The notes under the pieces: generated by a model
Databases searched by the model: none
Told to the model about the DNA's origin: nothing
What the model saw: the letters and a program-made list of their open reading frames with translations, nothing else
Part shown: positions 33,275-42,203 of the stretch, piece after piece
Layout of the letters: every line of letters begins with the position of its first letter
How positions within the stretch are numbered: position 1 is the stretch's first letter
Assembly (NCBI RefSeq): GCF_031455195.1
Contig: NZ_JAVDSH010000002.1
Coordinates: forward strand, 186,001-250,000
Direction: 5' to 3'
From: Arthrobacter nitroguajacolicus_D
GTDB lineage: Bacteria > Actinomycetota > Actinomycetes > Actinomycetales > Micrococcaceae
DNA: 64,000 nucleotides
Program-made: the position numbers and the translations under genes

Positions 33275-35212
33275 GTGGCACACACAGCAACTTCCAACCT
33301 GACCGTCACCACCATCTCGCTGACCATGGCCGAGCTCGGCCCCCTGAATCCCCTGCCTGTGGTCGCAGCCGAACTGGACCAGCCCTACACCGTGGGTGAG
33401 GGAGTCCCGGAGGAACTCCAAGCGTCAGCCCGTTACGGCGTGGTGCCCAACGTTTACCCGTACCTGATGCAGGACGGCTACAGCCGGGAGGCGGCACCCA
33501 AGGAGCTGCCCGCCGTCGTTCTTGAAAACAGCAAACTGAGGGTGACGGTCCTTCCGTCGCTGGGCGGCCGCATCTGGGAACTGTTCGACAAAGCCACCGG
33601 CAAACAGTTGCTCCACACCCACGACGCCCCGCAATTGGCCAACATCGCGCTGCGCAAGGCGTGGTTCGCGGGCGGATTGGAATGGAACATCGGCACGCGC
33701 GGACACTCGCCCACCAGCTGCGACCCGCTGCATACGGCGATCGTCCACACACCCGACGGCAAGCACATCCTTCGCATGTGGGAGTACGAACGGCTGCGCG
33801 AAGTGGTGTTCCAAGTGGACATTTGGCTTCCCGAGGACTCGGCAGTGGTGTTCGCGGCCGTCCGGCTCCGAAACCCGAACGACCACGACGTCCCCATGTA
33901 CTGGTGGAGCAACGCAGCCATCCCGGAGACCGACCGGACCCGCGTCATCGCCCCGGCAGACGAAGCTTTCGGCAGCGACTACACCACGGACATCACCCGC
34001 GTCACGCCCACCAGCCATGAAGGCTATGACGGAACCTGGCTGGTCAACAGCCCGCACGCAGCTGACTTCTTCTTCGACATCGACCCCGGCGAGCGGCGCT
34101 GGGTGGTAGCGGCAGACGACGACGGCGACGGGCTGGCGATGCTGTCCACGGGCCTCCTGCGGGGAAAGAAGCTGTTCGTGTGGGGCCAGGGCCAGGGTGG
34201 CAAACGCTGGCAGGAGTGGCTCAGCCCCGGAGCAGGTCCCTACGCGGAAATCCAAGCGGGCCTGGCGCAGACACAGTTCGAACACCTGGTGATGCCCGCC
34301 GGCGCGGAGTGGGCCTGGGTGGAGGCATACGGTAACGGGCATCTGGACCCGGAAGCTTCGCACGGCGCGGACTGGGTCGCTGCCGTGGCCGATGCGGGCG
34401 CCCGCCTGGAAGAGTTGCTGCCCCATGATGATCTTGAGGCCATGCTCCCGGCCGCTATCACGAATGCCGATGTCCCGCCGTCGAAAATGCTCCTGCACGG
34501 CAGCGGCTGGGGTGTCGTGGAACGTGCCCGGCGGCTCAAGGGCGGCAGGCGCTGGATCGATGAAAGCGGGACCCCGTTCGTGGACGAGAGTGTCACGGAG
34601 GAACAGGAACCCTGGCTTGGGCTTCTGCACGGAAAGGCGTTCGACGGCGCACAAAGTTTCGTTGCGGGGTGGGACTGGGAAGAGTTGCTTGCCGCGCAGG
34701 ACAATCCTGAAGCCACGTTCCATCTGGCCACGATGAGGCACGCACGGCAGGACCTCGAAGGCGCAAAGGAAGGGTACCGGAAGGTCCTAGAGGCCAAGGG
34801 GGTGCGGAGGCGCACCAAGGCGCTTGCGCACCGCGGGCTCGGCCTGGCGTTGCTCGCGGCGGGGAGGGACGCAGAAGGGCTCGCCGAACTGCGTAGCGGC
34901 GTCGAAACCGATTCCTCCGCGACTGCCTTGCTCTCGGAGGCCGTCACCCTGGGTATCCGGCATGGCGATCCCACCATGGCCTTGGACTTGGCGGAGTCGG
35001 CACCCAAGGAGGGCGCCGCCGTCGGGCGTTTGACGTTCCTTAAGGCCTTGGCGCTTGCCAGGGGCGGCCACGGCGCGGAGGCCGCCGCGATACTGCGGAA
35101 CGGCGTCGAAATTCCGGACCTCCGGGAGGGCGAAGACGCGATTGCGGCGCTGTGGGAGGAAGTGTGCCCAGGTGAACCCGTACCGGCGGCGTACCAGTTC
35201 GGCATGCACTGA
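33275..35212 (+). CDS. DUF5107 domain protein with C-terminal TPR-like region
   Basis: 645 residues from a GTG one base after the previous stop, so translation is probably coupled. Residues about 30-370 match DUF5107, a mutarotase-like beta-sandwich: 'VLENSKLRVTVLPSLGGRIWELFDKATGKQLLH', 'GGLEWNIGTRGHSP', 'VPMYWWSNAAIPE'. The C-terminal half (about 450-640) is helical with TPR-like pairs ('ATFHLATMRHARQDLEGAKEGYRKVLEAKG', 'LAHRGLGLALLAAGRDAEGLAELRSGVE'). DUF5107 proteins accompany carbohydrate-degrading enzymes; the function is unproven. Its partner is the GH-like protein upstream. Confidence 0.8.
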   Translation: MAHTATSNLTVTTISLTMAELGPLNPLPVVAAELDQPYTVGEGVPEELQASARYGVVPNVYPYLMQDGYSREAAPKELPAVVLENSKLRVTVLPSLGGRIWELFDKATGKQLLHTHDAPQLANIALRKAWFAGGLEWNIGTRGHSPTSCDPLHTAIVHTPDGKHILRMWEYERLREVVFQVDIWLPEDSAVVFAAVRLRNPNDHDVPMYWWSNAAIPETDRTRVIAPADEAFGSDYTTDITRVTPTSHEGYDGTWLVNSPHAADFFFDIDPGERRWVVAADDDGDGLAMLSTGLLRGKKLFVWGQGQGGKRWQEWLSPGAGPYAEIQAGLAQTQFEHLVMPAGAEWAWVEAYGNGHLDPEASHGADWVAAVADAGARLEELLPHDDLEAMLPAAITNADVPPSKMLLHGSGWGVVERARRLKGGRRWIDESGTPFVDESVTEEQEPWLGLLHGKAFDGAQSFVAGWDWEELLAAQDNPEATFHLATMRHARQDLEGAKEGYRKVLEAKGVRRRTKALAHRGLGLALLAAGRDAEGLAELRSGVETDSSATALLSEAVTLGIRHGDPTMALDLAESAPKEGAAVGRLTFLKALALARGGHGAEAAAILRNGVEIPDLREGEDAIAALWEEVCPGEPVPAAYQFGMH

Positions 35213-35284
35213 CGGGAGCCCCGGCCTGCGCTGCCAGGCTGTGGATATCCAGATGCTTGCTTAAGCCAAACAGGGTAAGTTGGC

Positions 35285-37519
35285 ATGGTGATTCCCTCCG
35301 TAGAACCTGCCATTGACCGCGCCCCCGGAGTCTCCAAGGAGATCGAGGACGCGGCCTGGTATGTGCTCGGTCCGGCGCTGAAGGGGAGACCTTCTGCGCT
35401 GGACGGACGGACATTGACGTGGACATCGGACGCTGCCGCGGAGCTCCTTGAACGGCTTGAACGCGGGGTGGAAGACTCCAAGGCGCCCATGATGACCAAC
35501 CTGCGCCAAAACCTTGAAGGTGCCTCCCGGGAGGCCAAGCTCCTGGCCGTTGAATTGCTGTTCCTGCAGTCCCTGCCCCTCGCCCACGAGGTCAAGTCCC
35601 TGCGGGTGAAGCGTGCCCGCGTTGCTGAGGCAGCATCGTGGGTTGAGCCGCCCATCGAGCTCCCTGAGGAACTCTACGAGGGCATGACGGACCACGGCGT
35701 GATCCGTGACCGGACCGCGGAATTCAACTGGACCATCTGGGACCACCTCAAATGGCTGTGCCGTTTTGTGGCCCACGTGGACAGCCAAAGCACAGCAACC
35801 ATCAGCCAGGCGCTCGCGGACCCCTTGGCCTTCCACGAACTTGCGGCCGGTACACCCGGGGACCAGCCCGCCCTGCGTCGAAGCATCGAGTACCTGGTGT
35901 GGCCAAGCTATTTCGAGCCTGTGGTTGCGGACGTCGAACGCCAGGAGATCAGGGATGCTTTCGCGTCGTTGGTGGGCGGGGCCAAGGGCGACACGGACGA
36001 GGACATTACGGCGGACATCCACCGGATCCGCTTGCACTTGGACGAGCAGGCCGGGCAACGCATCGACTGGTACGCCCGCCAACTGGTGAGCCAGTGGCGG
36101 AAGGTAGGGGACCCGGGGCGCCGTTCTTGGCTCCTGCGCACGCACCATGACAATGCCGACCTCCTGGCTTCATGGGTTGCCGAAGAAAAGGCCACCCTCG
36201 ATGTGGAGCACCTGCGCACCCTCACCGCGGGAGTTACCGCCGGCGTGGTCCAGCATGCCGTGGATGAGGATTACAAGCATCTTGGCTACGTTGAACGTGA
36301 AGACACCAAGACGGCAGTCTTCGCGTTCCTGACAGTCATGAAGCCAGGCGATCTCACGCTCTACCAGCACGCGGGGCGGGTGCGGGTTGGCGTGGTTCTC
36401 GGCGAGCCTGAGCACCACGAGGACAACCGGCGCATCCGCCGCAAGGTCCGCTGGTTCGATGACAGCTATGCCATCCCCGAGCTTCCTCGCCACGCACAGC
36501 GGCAGCTCTCCACGCCCGGCATACTCGTGGATGTCACCCGGGTCATCCAGGCCCTGCAGGAGCTGCTCCCGGTGGAAGCCGAAACCGACGGCGAGGACGA
36601 AGCGCCGCCAACCGCCGTCGTCGAGGTTGTCCAGCAAGGTTTCCGTCCCCTGACGGAAGAGTTTGCCGCGTCCCTGCACATGGACCTCGAACCCCTCAAG
36701 GAGATCGCCGAACTGCTTGAAGACAACCGGCAACTGGTCCTGTACGGTCCTCCGGGAACAGGCAAGACCTACCTTGCCAAGCACCTCGCGGCCGAGCTCG
36801 CAGGAGACCACACGGACGAGCGCGTGAAGCTGGTCCAGTTCCACCCTTCATACGCCTATGAGGACTTCTTTGAGGGCTACCGGCCAGACAAGACCGACGA
36901 CGGCCAGGTTTCCTTCAAGCTTGTTGCCGGACCCTTGCGCCGGCTCGCTGAGGAAGCCGCCAAACCGGAGAATGCGCACAAACCGTACTTCCTGATCATC
37001 GACGAAATGAACCGCGCCAACCTGGCCAAGGTGTTCGGCGAACTGTACTTCCTGCTCGAATACCGGGACGACCGCATCTACCTGCAGTACAGTCCCAACG
37101 AGCCCTTCAGCCTTCCGGACAACCTCTACATCATTGGCACCATGAACACGGCGGACCGCTCCATCGCCATGATGGACGCCGCTATCCGCCGACGTTTCGC
37201 GTTCATCGAACTGCACCCCAAAGAGGAGCCGATCCGTGGCACGCTGCGCCGGTTCCTGGAAGCCCGCGGCCTGGATACGCTCAACGCGGACCTCCTCGAC
37301 GCGCTCAACGACGCCATCGACGACTGGGACCGTGACCTCATGATCGGGCCGTCGTATTTCATGAAGAACACGGCCCAGAATCCCACGGGCCTGCGCCGCA
37401 TCTGGAAGTACGAGCTCATGCCGTTGCTGGAGGAGCACTACCACGGGCAGCTGAACCGGGCACAGTTGGAAGAACGCTTCGGCCTGGAACAGTTGCTGGG
37501 ACGTCTTGCAGCCCGCTAG
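35285..37519 (+). CDS. mcrB: McrB-type AAA+ GTPase of a type IV restriction system
   Basis: 744 residues. The C-terminal third is a McrB motor: Walker A GPPGTGKT (488-495), Walker B 'LIIDEMN' (570-576) and the McrB signature MNTADRS (620-626). The N-terminal 480 residues differ from E. coli McrB: a helical region, then about 335-418 an EVE/PUA-like beta domain ('VFAFLTVMKPGDLTLYQHAGRVRVGVVLGEPE', 'RRIRRKVRWFDDSY'), the kind that reads modified bases. It would form hexamers that translocate DNA and activate McrC. mcrC follows with a 14-nt overlap. Confidence 0.88.
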   Translation: MVIPSVEPAIDRAPGVSKEIEDAAWYVLGPALKGRPSALDGRTLTWTSDAAAELLERLERGVEDSKAPMMTNLRQNLEGASREAKLLAVELLFLQSLPLAHEVKSLRVKRARVAEAASWVEPPIELPEELYEGMTDHGVIRDRTAEFNWTIWDHLKWLCRFVAHVDSQSTATISQALADPLAFHELAAGTPGDQPALRRSIEYLVWPSYFEPVVADVERQEIRDAFASLVGGAKGDTDEDITADIHRIRLHLDEQAGQRIDWYARQLVSQWRKVGDPGRRSWLLRTHHDNADLLASWVAEEKATLDVEHLRTLTAGVTAGVVQHAVDEDYKHLGYVEREDTKTAVFAFLTVMKPGDLTLYQHAGRVRVGVVLGEPEHHEDNRRIRRKVRWFDDSYAIPELPRHAQRQLSTPGILVDVTRVIQALQELLPVEAETDGEDEAPPTAVVEVVQQGFRPLTEEFAASLHMDLEPLKEIAELLEDNRQLVLYGPPGTGKTYLAKHLAAELAGDHTDERVKLVQFHPSYAYEDFFEGYRPDKTDDGQVSFKLVAGPLRRLAEEAAKPENAHKPYFLIIDEMNRANLAKVFGELYFLLEYRDDRIYLQYSPNEPFSLPDNLYIIGTMNTADRSIAMMDAAIRRRFAFIELHPKEEPIRGTLRRFLEARGLDTLNADLLDALNDAIDDWDRDLMIGPSYFMKNTAQNPTGLRRIWKYELMPLLEEHYHGQLNRAQLEERFGLEQLLGRLAAR

Positions 37520-38801
37520 CGCCATCCCGCCGAAGCCCGGCCGGGCTCCTGCGAGTGCCCGCCGCGGACCATCGGGTCCACGGCACATTGTCATGGATGA
37601 GCTCTCCGGCGGAGTAGTGGACAAGCTGGACCCCGAATCGGCGGCGTTTATCAACGCCAGCGGACTGGCGAAGGCATCGCCCATGGGCATGGGCCTCTAC
37701 CGGATAGAACCGGTGGGCAAGGTGGGCTCCGTGCGCACTGCCACGGTGCAGTTGGAAGTCCGCCCGAAAGACCGGCTGGGCCTCAGCCGCTTGCTCTTCC
37801 TGCTCAGCTACGCCGGCGAGCAAGGCTTCCGCGACCAGTCGGTGGAGGCCGTGGAGCACCCGGACTTGTGGAGCGCGCTCGCCGAGTCGCTGGCCCAACT
37901 TGCGGACAAGGCACTGAGCCGGGGCGTCCTCCAGGGCTACCTGACAGTGGACGAATCGCTCCGGACGGTCAAGGGCCGCATCCGCATCTCGGACCAAATC
38001 TCCCGCCGCCCCGGAATGATGGTTCCGTTGGAGGTGTCCTACGACGAATTCACGGAGGACATTGCCGAGAACCGGATTCTTCGGGCCGCCTTGGAGCGGA
38101 TGGGACAGGTGCCCGGTGTCCGGCCCGACGTCCTGAGTCGCTTGCGCCAGCTCAAGGGAAAGCTCGACGCCGTCACCCGCCTTCAGTCGAGGGCTCCGCT
38201 TCCGCCGTGGCGGGCCAACCGGATGAACCTCAGGTACCACGCGGTCCTGCGTCTCTCCGAGGTGATCCTCCGCAATGCCTCCGCCGAGGCCGGTATGGGC
38301 AAACAGCAGAGCGCTTCCTTCGTGGTGGACATGGGCCAGGTTTTCGAGGAGTTCGTGGGCGCAGCCCTGCGCAGTGCCATGAGCGCCCACCCGGGAGAGA
38401 TGCGGCTCCAGTACGGCGCCCTGCTGAACGAGGCCGTCCGTGACTCCGATCGCCTCACCGTCCGGCCCGATGCTGTCCACTTCCTGGGCGGCCGGCCCGT
38501 GGTGGTGTACGACTCCAAGTACAAAGCAGCTTCCGACGCCGGTGCCTCCTTGAGTGCCGACCATTACCAGTTGCTGGCCTACTGCACCGCGCTCAGGGTT
38601 CCCACCGCCTGGTTGGTGTACGCCGGTTCCGGGGAAATGAAGTTGCGGCGGATCCTGAACACTGACATAGACATTGTGGAGTATCCGCTGGACCTTTCCG
38701 GGCCGCCCGCGGAAATCCTGGCTGCGGTGGCAGACCTCGCCGAACAGTCGTGGGGCGAAGTGGTGCGCCAGGCTGTGGCGGGTGGACCGCCGTCGGACTA
38801 G
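37506..38801 (+). CDS. mcrC: McrC-type nuclease subunit of a type IV restriction system
   Basis: 431 residues from the TTG at 37506, overlapping mcrB by 14 nt; a later ATG in 'HIVMDELSG' (residue 30) is an alternative. McrC family features are 'GLYRIEPVGKVGSVRTATVQLEVRPKDRLGLSRLLFLLSYA', 'LSRGVLQGYLTVDESLRTVKGRIRISDQ' and the PD-(D/E)xK nuclease site with Asp322 ('RPDAV') and 'YDSKYK' (Asp336, Lys338). It binds the McrB ring and cuts DNA carrying modified cytosines. A Vsr nuclease lies 3.5 kb away. Confidence 0.9.
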   Translation: MQPASAIPPKPGRAPASARRGPSGPRHIVMDELSGGVVDKLDPESAAFINASGLAKASPMGMGLYRIEPVGKVGSVRTATVQLEVRPKDRLGLSRLLFLLSYAGEQGFRDQSVEAVEHPDLWSALAESLAQLADKALSRGVLQGYLTVDESLRTVKGRIRISDQISRRPGMMVPLEVSYDEFTEDIAENRILRAALERMGQVPGVRPDVLSRLRQLKGKLDAVTRLQSRAPLPPWRANRMNLRYHAVLRLSEVILRNASAEAGMGKQQSASFVVDMGQVFEEFVGAALRSAMSAHPGEMRLQYGALLNEAVRDSDRLTVRPDAVHFLGGRPVVVYDSKYKAASDAGASLSADHYQLLAYCTALRVPTAWLVYAGSGEMKLRRILNTDIDIVEYPLDLSGPPAEILAAVADLAEQSWGEVVRQAVAGGPPSD

Positions 38802-38837
38802 CCTGAGAAGGAACCTATCCGGAGTGGAGGCAAAACC

Positions 38838-39092
38838 ATGGCTCGCAAGAAATCGTGGCGGGATATGAGCAAGGGCCAGCGGATTTCCGTGGTGGCCAGC
38901 GGCGTGGTGAACATGGCGTTGCTGGTGGCCGCGCAGCGGAGCATCGCCAAAACCCCGGACGCCAACATCCGGGGCAAGAAGGGCATCTGGCGAGCTGTTT
39001 CGTTCGTCAACTTCTTCGGCCCCGTCAGCTACTTCCTGTTCGGCCGCCGTCGGGATTCGGCCTTGGTGGGAGGATCGCCGGCCAAGCGTTGA
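38838..39092 (+). CDS. small PLDc_N-like membrane protein
   Basis: 84 residues, GGAGG 7 nt before the ATG. Two short hydrophobic stretches, 'ISVVASGVVNMALLVAA' and 'AVSFVNFFGPVSYFLFGRRR', resemble the N-terminal membrane hairpin of cardiolipin synthases (PLDc_N), with the 'GPxxYxxFGR' ending. No catalytic domain follows. It lies 36 nt after mcrC on the same strand; a link with restriction is not evident. Confidence 0.75.
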   Translation: MARKKSWRDMSKGQRISVVASGVVNMALLVAAQRSIAKTPDANIRGKKGIWRAVSFVNFFGPVSYFLFGRRRDSALVGGSPAKR

Positions 39093-39095
39093 GCC

Positions 39096-40766
39096 TCAGG
39101 CGGGCACCTTCACCGTGAAGGTCGTGCCGCGCCCCGGTTCGCTTTCCAAGGTGATGGTGCCACCGTGCGCTTCAACGATCGCCTTGCTGATGGGCAGTCC
39201 CAGACCTACCCCGGGGATGGCGCTGTTGCGGACGCCCCCGGCGCGGAAGAACTTGGTGAAGGCCTCCGCCTGTTCTTCTTCGTTCATGCCCATTCCGGTG
39301 TCGGTGACACGGCAGAAAACGAAGTCCTGATCCTCCCAGGCAGCTACCTCGACGTCCCCGCCGTCGGGTGAGTATTTGATGGCGTTGGACACCAGGTTGT
39401 CCAGCACCTGCGCGATCCGTGACGAGTCGACGTGCGCTTCCAAGGCGTCAGGCAAGTCCATGGACAGCCTGATCCCGGCCTTCGCTGCACGGGGTTCGGC
39501 GGAGGAAACACTGCCCCGCACCAGTTCCGCGACGTCCACGGCGTGAGGCTGGATGGCGATTTGGCCCGAGCGGACAGCCAGGAGGTCCGAGACGAGGGTG
39601 AGCAGCCGTTCGGCGTTGCGCCGGACAATATCCAGCTGCTTCTGGGACCGCGCATCCAAGGCATCAGGATCGTCCAGGATCAGTTCCACGTAGCCCAGGA
39701 TTGACGTCAGCGGCGTTCGGAATTCGTGGGAAACGTTGGCAACAAAGTCGTCCTTGGCAGCCAACGCGTTCACTAACTCCGTGACATCGCTGAACACCAC
39801 CACTGACCCGGCAAACTTCCCGGCATCGTCCACCATGGGGCGGGCGCTAGCGGTGAAGGCGCGCTGGTCCTTGCCGTCGCCGAGCCACACGAGCTGGTCG
39901 GTGAACCGTTCGCCCAGTACAGCACGGCGCACTGGGCGGCGGTCGGCCGGCAACGGGGTGGTGCGGTCGGTGTCGAAGATGAGCAGCTGGGATTCGTTGG
40001 GGTCGTCGTTGTCCGGGGGAGTCGCCAGGGCGTGGGTTTGCCGTTGGCGACGGTTCATGAGGATGTCGTGCCCGTCCCCGTCCACCGCCACCACACCCAG
40101 CGGCAAGGCCTCCATGACAGTGTTCAGGAGCCGCTCCTGCTTGGTGCTGACTTCCAGTGCTTCCTTGAGTGCCTCGTCCTTCTGCTCCATGGCTCGCTGT
40201 TGGCGAACCATGCTCAAGGTCAGGACGCTGACCGACACGCCGATGCCAAGAATGAGTATGGGGAACAGGAGCGGCTTGGTCAGGGCTTGCTCCGAGAGGT
40301 CACCACGGACGAACAAGGGGAACCACACGATGGCCAAGGGGCCAATGAAGGACAGGACTATGGCCAGTTTCGGGTACAGGCCCGAAGCGCATAGCCAAAT
40401 GACGGGCAGCACAACCAGGACGCTGAGGCCGGTGAGCGCTTCCTGTCCACCCTCCCGGCCGAACGCGATCGACACCATGTCCAGGATGGGGATGGCCAGG
40501 AAGCTGGCAAAGGGAAGCCTGTGCCACGGCACAATGATGCACAATGCCAACAAAAAAGCCTGGCTGAGCAGGAAGATCAGGAACAACGGATTTCCGAGTG
40601 TGGCCGGAAAAAACAGCCAAACCAATACAGCCGACAAGCAGACACATACAGATAACGGCAATTGGCTGAGGGCTACCCGCATCCGCAGGGTATGTTCATG
40701 GAAGGAGCGCTGAAAGATCAACAATTTCTTCTTTTCGCCAATATCCCAAAAAGAAGGGCCGGTCAT
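39096..40766 (-). CDS. membrane sensor histidine kinase with PAS domain
   Basis: 556 residues. Six membrane helices lie in about 32-188, a linker helix, a PAS domain (about 212-330, 'LNTVMEALPLGVVAVDGDGHDILMN'), HisKA with phospho-acceptor His347 in 'FVANVSHEFRTPLTS', and a HATPase with 'DNLVSNAIKYS', 'DTGMGM' and 'GVGLGLPISKAIVEAHGG'. The compact multi-helix sensor lacks a large outside domain, so it probably senses a membrane or intramembrane signal. It is divergent from an OmpR-type regulator (start 99 nt away), its likely partner. Confidence 0.92.
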   Translation of the reverse strand: MTGPSFWDIGEKKKLLIFQRSFHEHTLRMRVALSQLPLSVCVCLSAVLVWLFFPATLGNPLFLIFLLSQAFLLALCIIVPWHRLPFASFLAIPILDMVSIAFGREGGQEALTGLSVLVVLPVIWLCASGLYPKLAIVLSFIGPLAIVWFPLFVRGDLSEQALTKPLLFPILILGIGVSVSVLTLSMVRQQRAMEQKDEALKEALEVSTKQERLLNTVMEALPLGVVAVDGDGHDILMNRRQRQTHALATPPDNDDPNESQLLIFDTDRTTPLPADRRPVRRAVLGERFTDQLVWLGDGKDQRAFTASARPMVDDAGKFAGSVVVFSDVTELVNALAAKDDFVANVSHEFRTPLTSILGYVELILDDPDALDARSQKQLDIVRRNAERLLTLVSDLLAVRSGQIAIQPHAVDVAELVRGSVSSAEPRAAKAGIRLSMDLPDALEAHVDSSRIAQVLDNLVSNAIKYSPDGGDVEVAAWEDQDFVFCRVTDTGMGMNEEEQAEAFTKFFRAGGVRNSAIPGVGLGLPISKAIVEAHGGTITLESEPGRGTTFTVKVPA

Positions 40767-40827
40767 GGCACATCCACCACGGATGCAGAAGAAATTTGGT
40801 TCATGAGATCAGCCTAACCATAACGGA

Positions 40828-40833
40828 TATACT
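40828..40833 (+). promoter_or_regulatory. -10 element of the response regulator gene
   Basis: TATACT matches the -10 consensus at five of six bases, 32 nt upstream of the ATG at 40866. No good -35 is seen at the usual spacing. Confidence 0.45.
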
Positions 40834-40865
40834 TCTGAGGTTATCGAAGGGGCTGAGGGGCAGCG

Positions 40866-41609
40866 ATGAATGAAGTACGTGTGGGGTTGGTCATTGAAGA
40901 TGACCAGGATATTCGCGAATTGGTACGTGTGGTTCTATCCCAGGCGGGGTTTGATGTCCACACTGCGTCCACGGGATCTGCCGGCGTCATGTCGGCCCGC
41001 GAGTTGAATCCGGACGTCATCACCTTGGACCTCGGCCTTCCCGACATCGACGGTTTTGAGGTCGCGCGCCAAATCCGCAAGTCCTCGGACGCCTACATCA
41101 TCATGCTCACCGCACGCGCTGAAGAACTCGATACCCTCATGGGCCTCGAAGCCGGCGGCGATGACTACCTCACCAAGCCCTTCCGTCCCCGCGAGCTGCG
41201 CGCCCGTGTGGAGGCCATGATGCGGAGGCCCCGCGCGTCGTCGGACACCAGGAGTGTTCCGGACGAAGCCGATCCGGAGATGGCCCATAACGGCCTGTCC
41301 GTTTCCGCTGGCTCACGCACAGCAGTGCTGAACGGCAAAGAACTGAAGCTGACCCGCACCGAGTTCGACCTTTTGCTCGCACTGCTGGAGACCGGACGTA
41401 TTGTGCGGACCAAGGCCGATCTGGCCCGTCGCCTTCGGAACGAACCATACGACGTCGGAAGTTACGTCAGCGACGCCGACGAACGCGCCGTCGAGGTGCA
41501 TATGGGGAACCTGCGCAAAAAGCTTGGCGACAGCATCCAGGCCCCGCGTTGGCTGGAGACGGTCCGCGGCGTGGGATACCGGCTCGCGCCGTCCGCGCAA
41601 AACAACTAA
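40866..41609 (+). CDS. OmpR-type response regulator
   Basis: 247 residues, GAGGGG 5 nt before the ATG. The receiver has the acidic pair 'EDD' (11-13), phospho-acceptor Asp55 ('TLDLGLPD'), 'MLTARAEELDTLMGLEAGGDDYLTKPF' with Lys104, and a winged helix ending 'AVEVHMGNLRKKLG...ETVRGVGYRLAP'. Within the DNA-binding domain 'RNEPYDVGSYVSDADERA' is a slightly longer loop before the recognition helix than usual. It is activated by the divergent kinase and is convergent, 9 nt away, with the HPt-like gene. Confidence 0.92.
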   Translation: MNEVRVGLVIEDDQDIRELVRVVLSQAGFDVHTASTGSAGVMSARELNPDVITLDLGLPDIDGFEVARQIRKSSDAYIIMLTARAEELDTLMGLEAGGDDYLTKPFRPRELRARVEAMMRRPRASSDTRSVPDEADPEMAHNGLSVSAGSRTAVLNGKELKLTRTEFDLLLALLETGRIVRTKADLARRLRNEPYDVGSYVSDADERAVEVHMGNLRKKLGDSIQAPRWLETVRGVGYRLAPSAQNN

Positions 41610-41618
41610 CGCGCCGCG

Positions 41619-41999
41619 TTACGGAACAGGTGACTCCAGCTCGGCGATAGTGCCGGCGACGTACTGCTCGATGTGGGTCACCAGGGGCCGCAGCTCATCC
41701 AAGTGGTTTTCGTTGGGCAAGAGGCGGATGCCAATTTCCAGTTCCCTGGCCAGGCGGTCCATGCAAATTGCACCCACCATGTGGCTGGATGTCTTCAAGC
41801 TCAGCACAGCATCCATGGCGTCTTCCATGTCCGCGTTGTCCAACGCGCGATGAAGCCGCGAAACCCGCCACGGCAGCAGGGCTACGTAGTTCCGGACGAA
41901 CGCACCGATGATGGCCTGGTCGCCGCCAAGCTCGGCCTGGAGTGCGATGAGGACCGTGCGATCCACCAGGACTTCGGTGCACTCGCCATACTCGGACAC
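41619..41999 (-). CDS. HPt-like protein lacking the phospho-acceptor histidine
   Basis: 126 residues from the GTG at 41997-41999, preferred because GGGAGG lies 6 nt upstream; a GTG 33 nt earlier has no site. The helical bundle fits an HPt domain ('LIALQAELGGDQAIIGAFVRNYVALLPWRVSRLHRAL'), but the usual HxLKGSS reads 'LSLKTSSHMVGA' (66-77), with Leu66 where the His should be. So it probably cannot relay phosphate in the standard way and may instead be a regulatory or scaffold protein. It is beside a two-component pair. Confidence 0.7.
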   Translation of the reverse strand: MSEYGECTEVLVDRTVLIALQAELGGDQAIIGAFVRNYVALLPWRVSRLHRALDNADMEDAMDAVLSLKTSSHMVGAICMDRLARELEIGIRLLPNENHLDELRPLVTHIEQYVAGTIAELESPVP

Positions 42000-42203
42000 C
42001 AAACCCCTCCCGCCTCCAAACAATCGATTCACGATTCAACAGTAGAACCCGCCTAACTACCCAAGTGCCGGAAACCCAAAGCTTGATCCAATCTTGAGCG
42101 GACTCAGAGGGAGTCTTGATCACCGGGCCTGAAAGTGGTGAAGAGCAGGTTGGAGGTCACTGATCTGGGGATGTCAGTCTTGAACCAAGGAGCGGGAAAC
42201 AGC

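Noticed and set aside
34240..35655. 471-codon minus-strand frame across the DUF5107 gene end and mcrB start
   Set aside because: Ser/Arg/Ala-rich shadow sequence that spans two real genes and their junction, with no domain.
42135..42203. Upstream extension of the small membrane protein
   Set aside because: The in-frame GTG and ATG starts have no good ribosome site, while the ATG at 42204 follows AAGGAG; the longer form remains possible.
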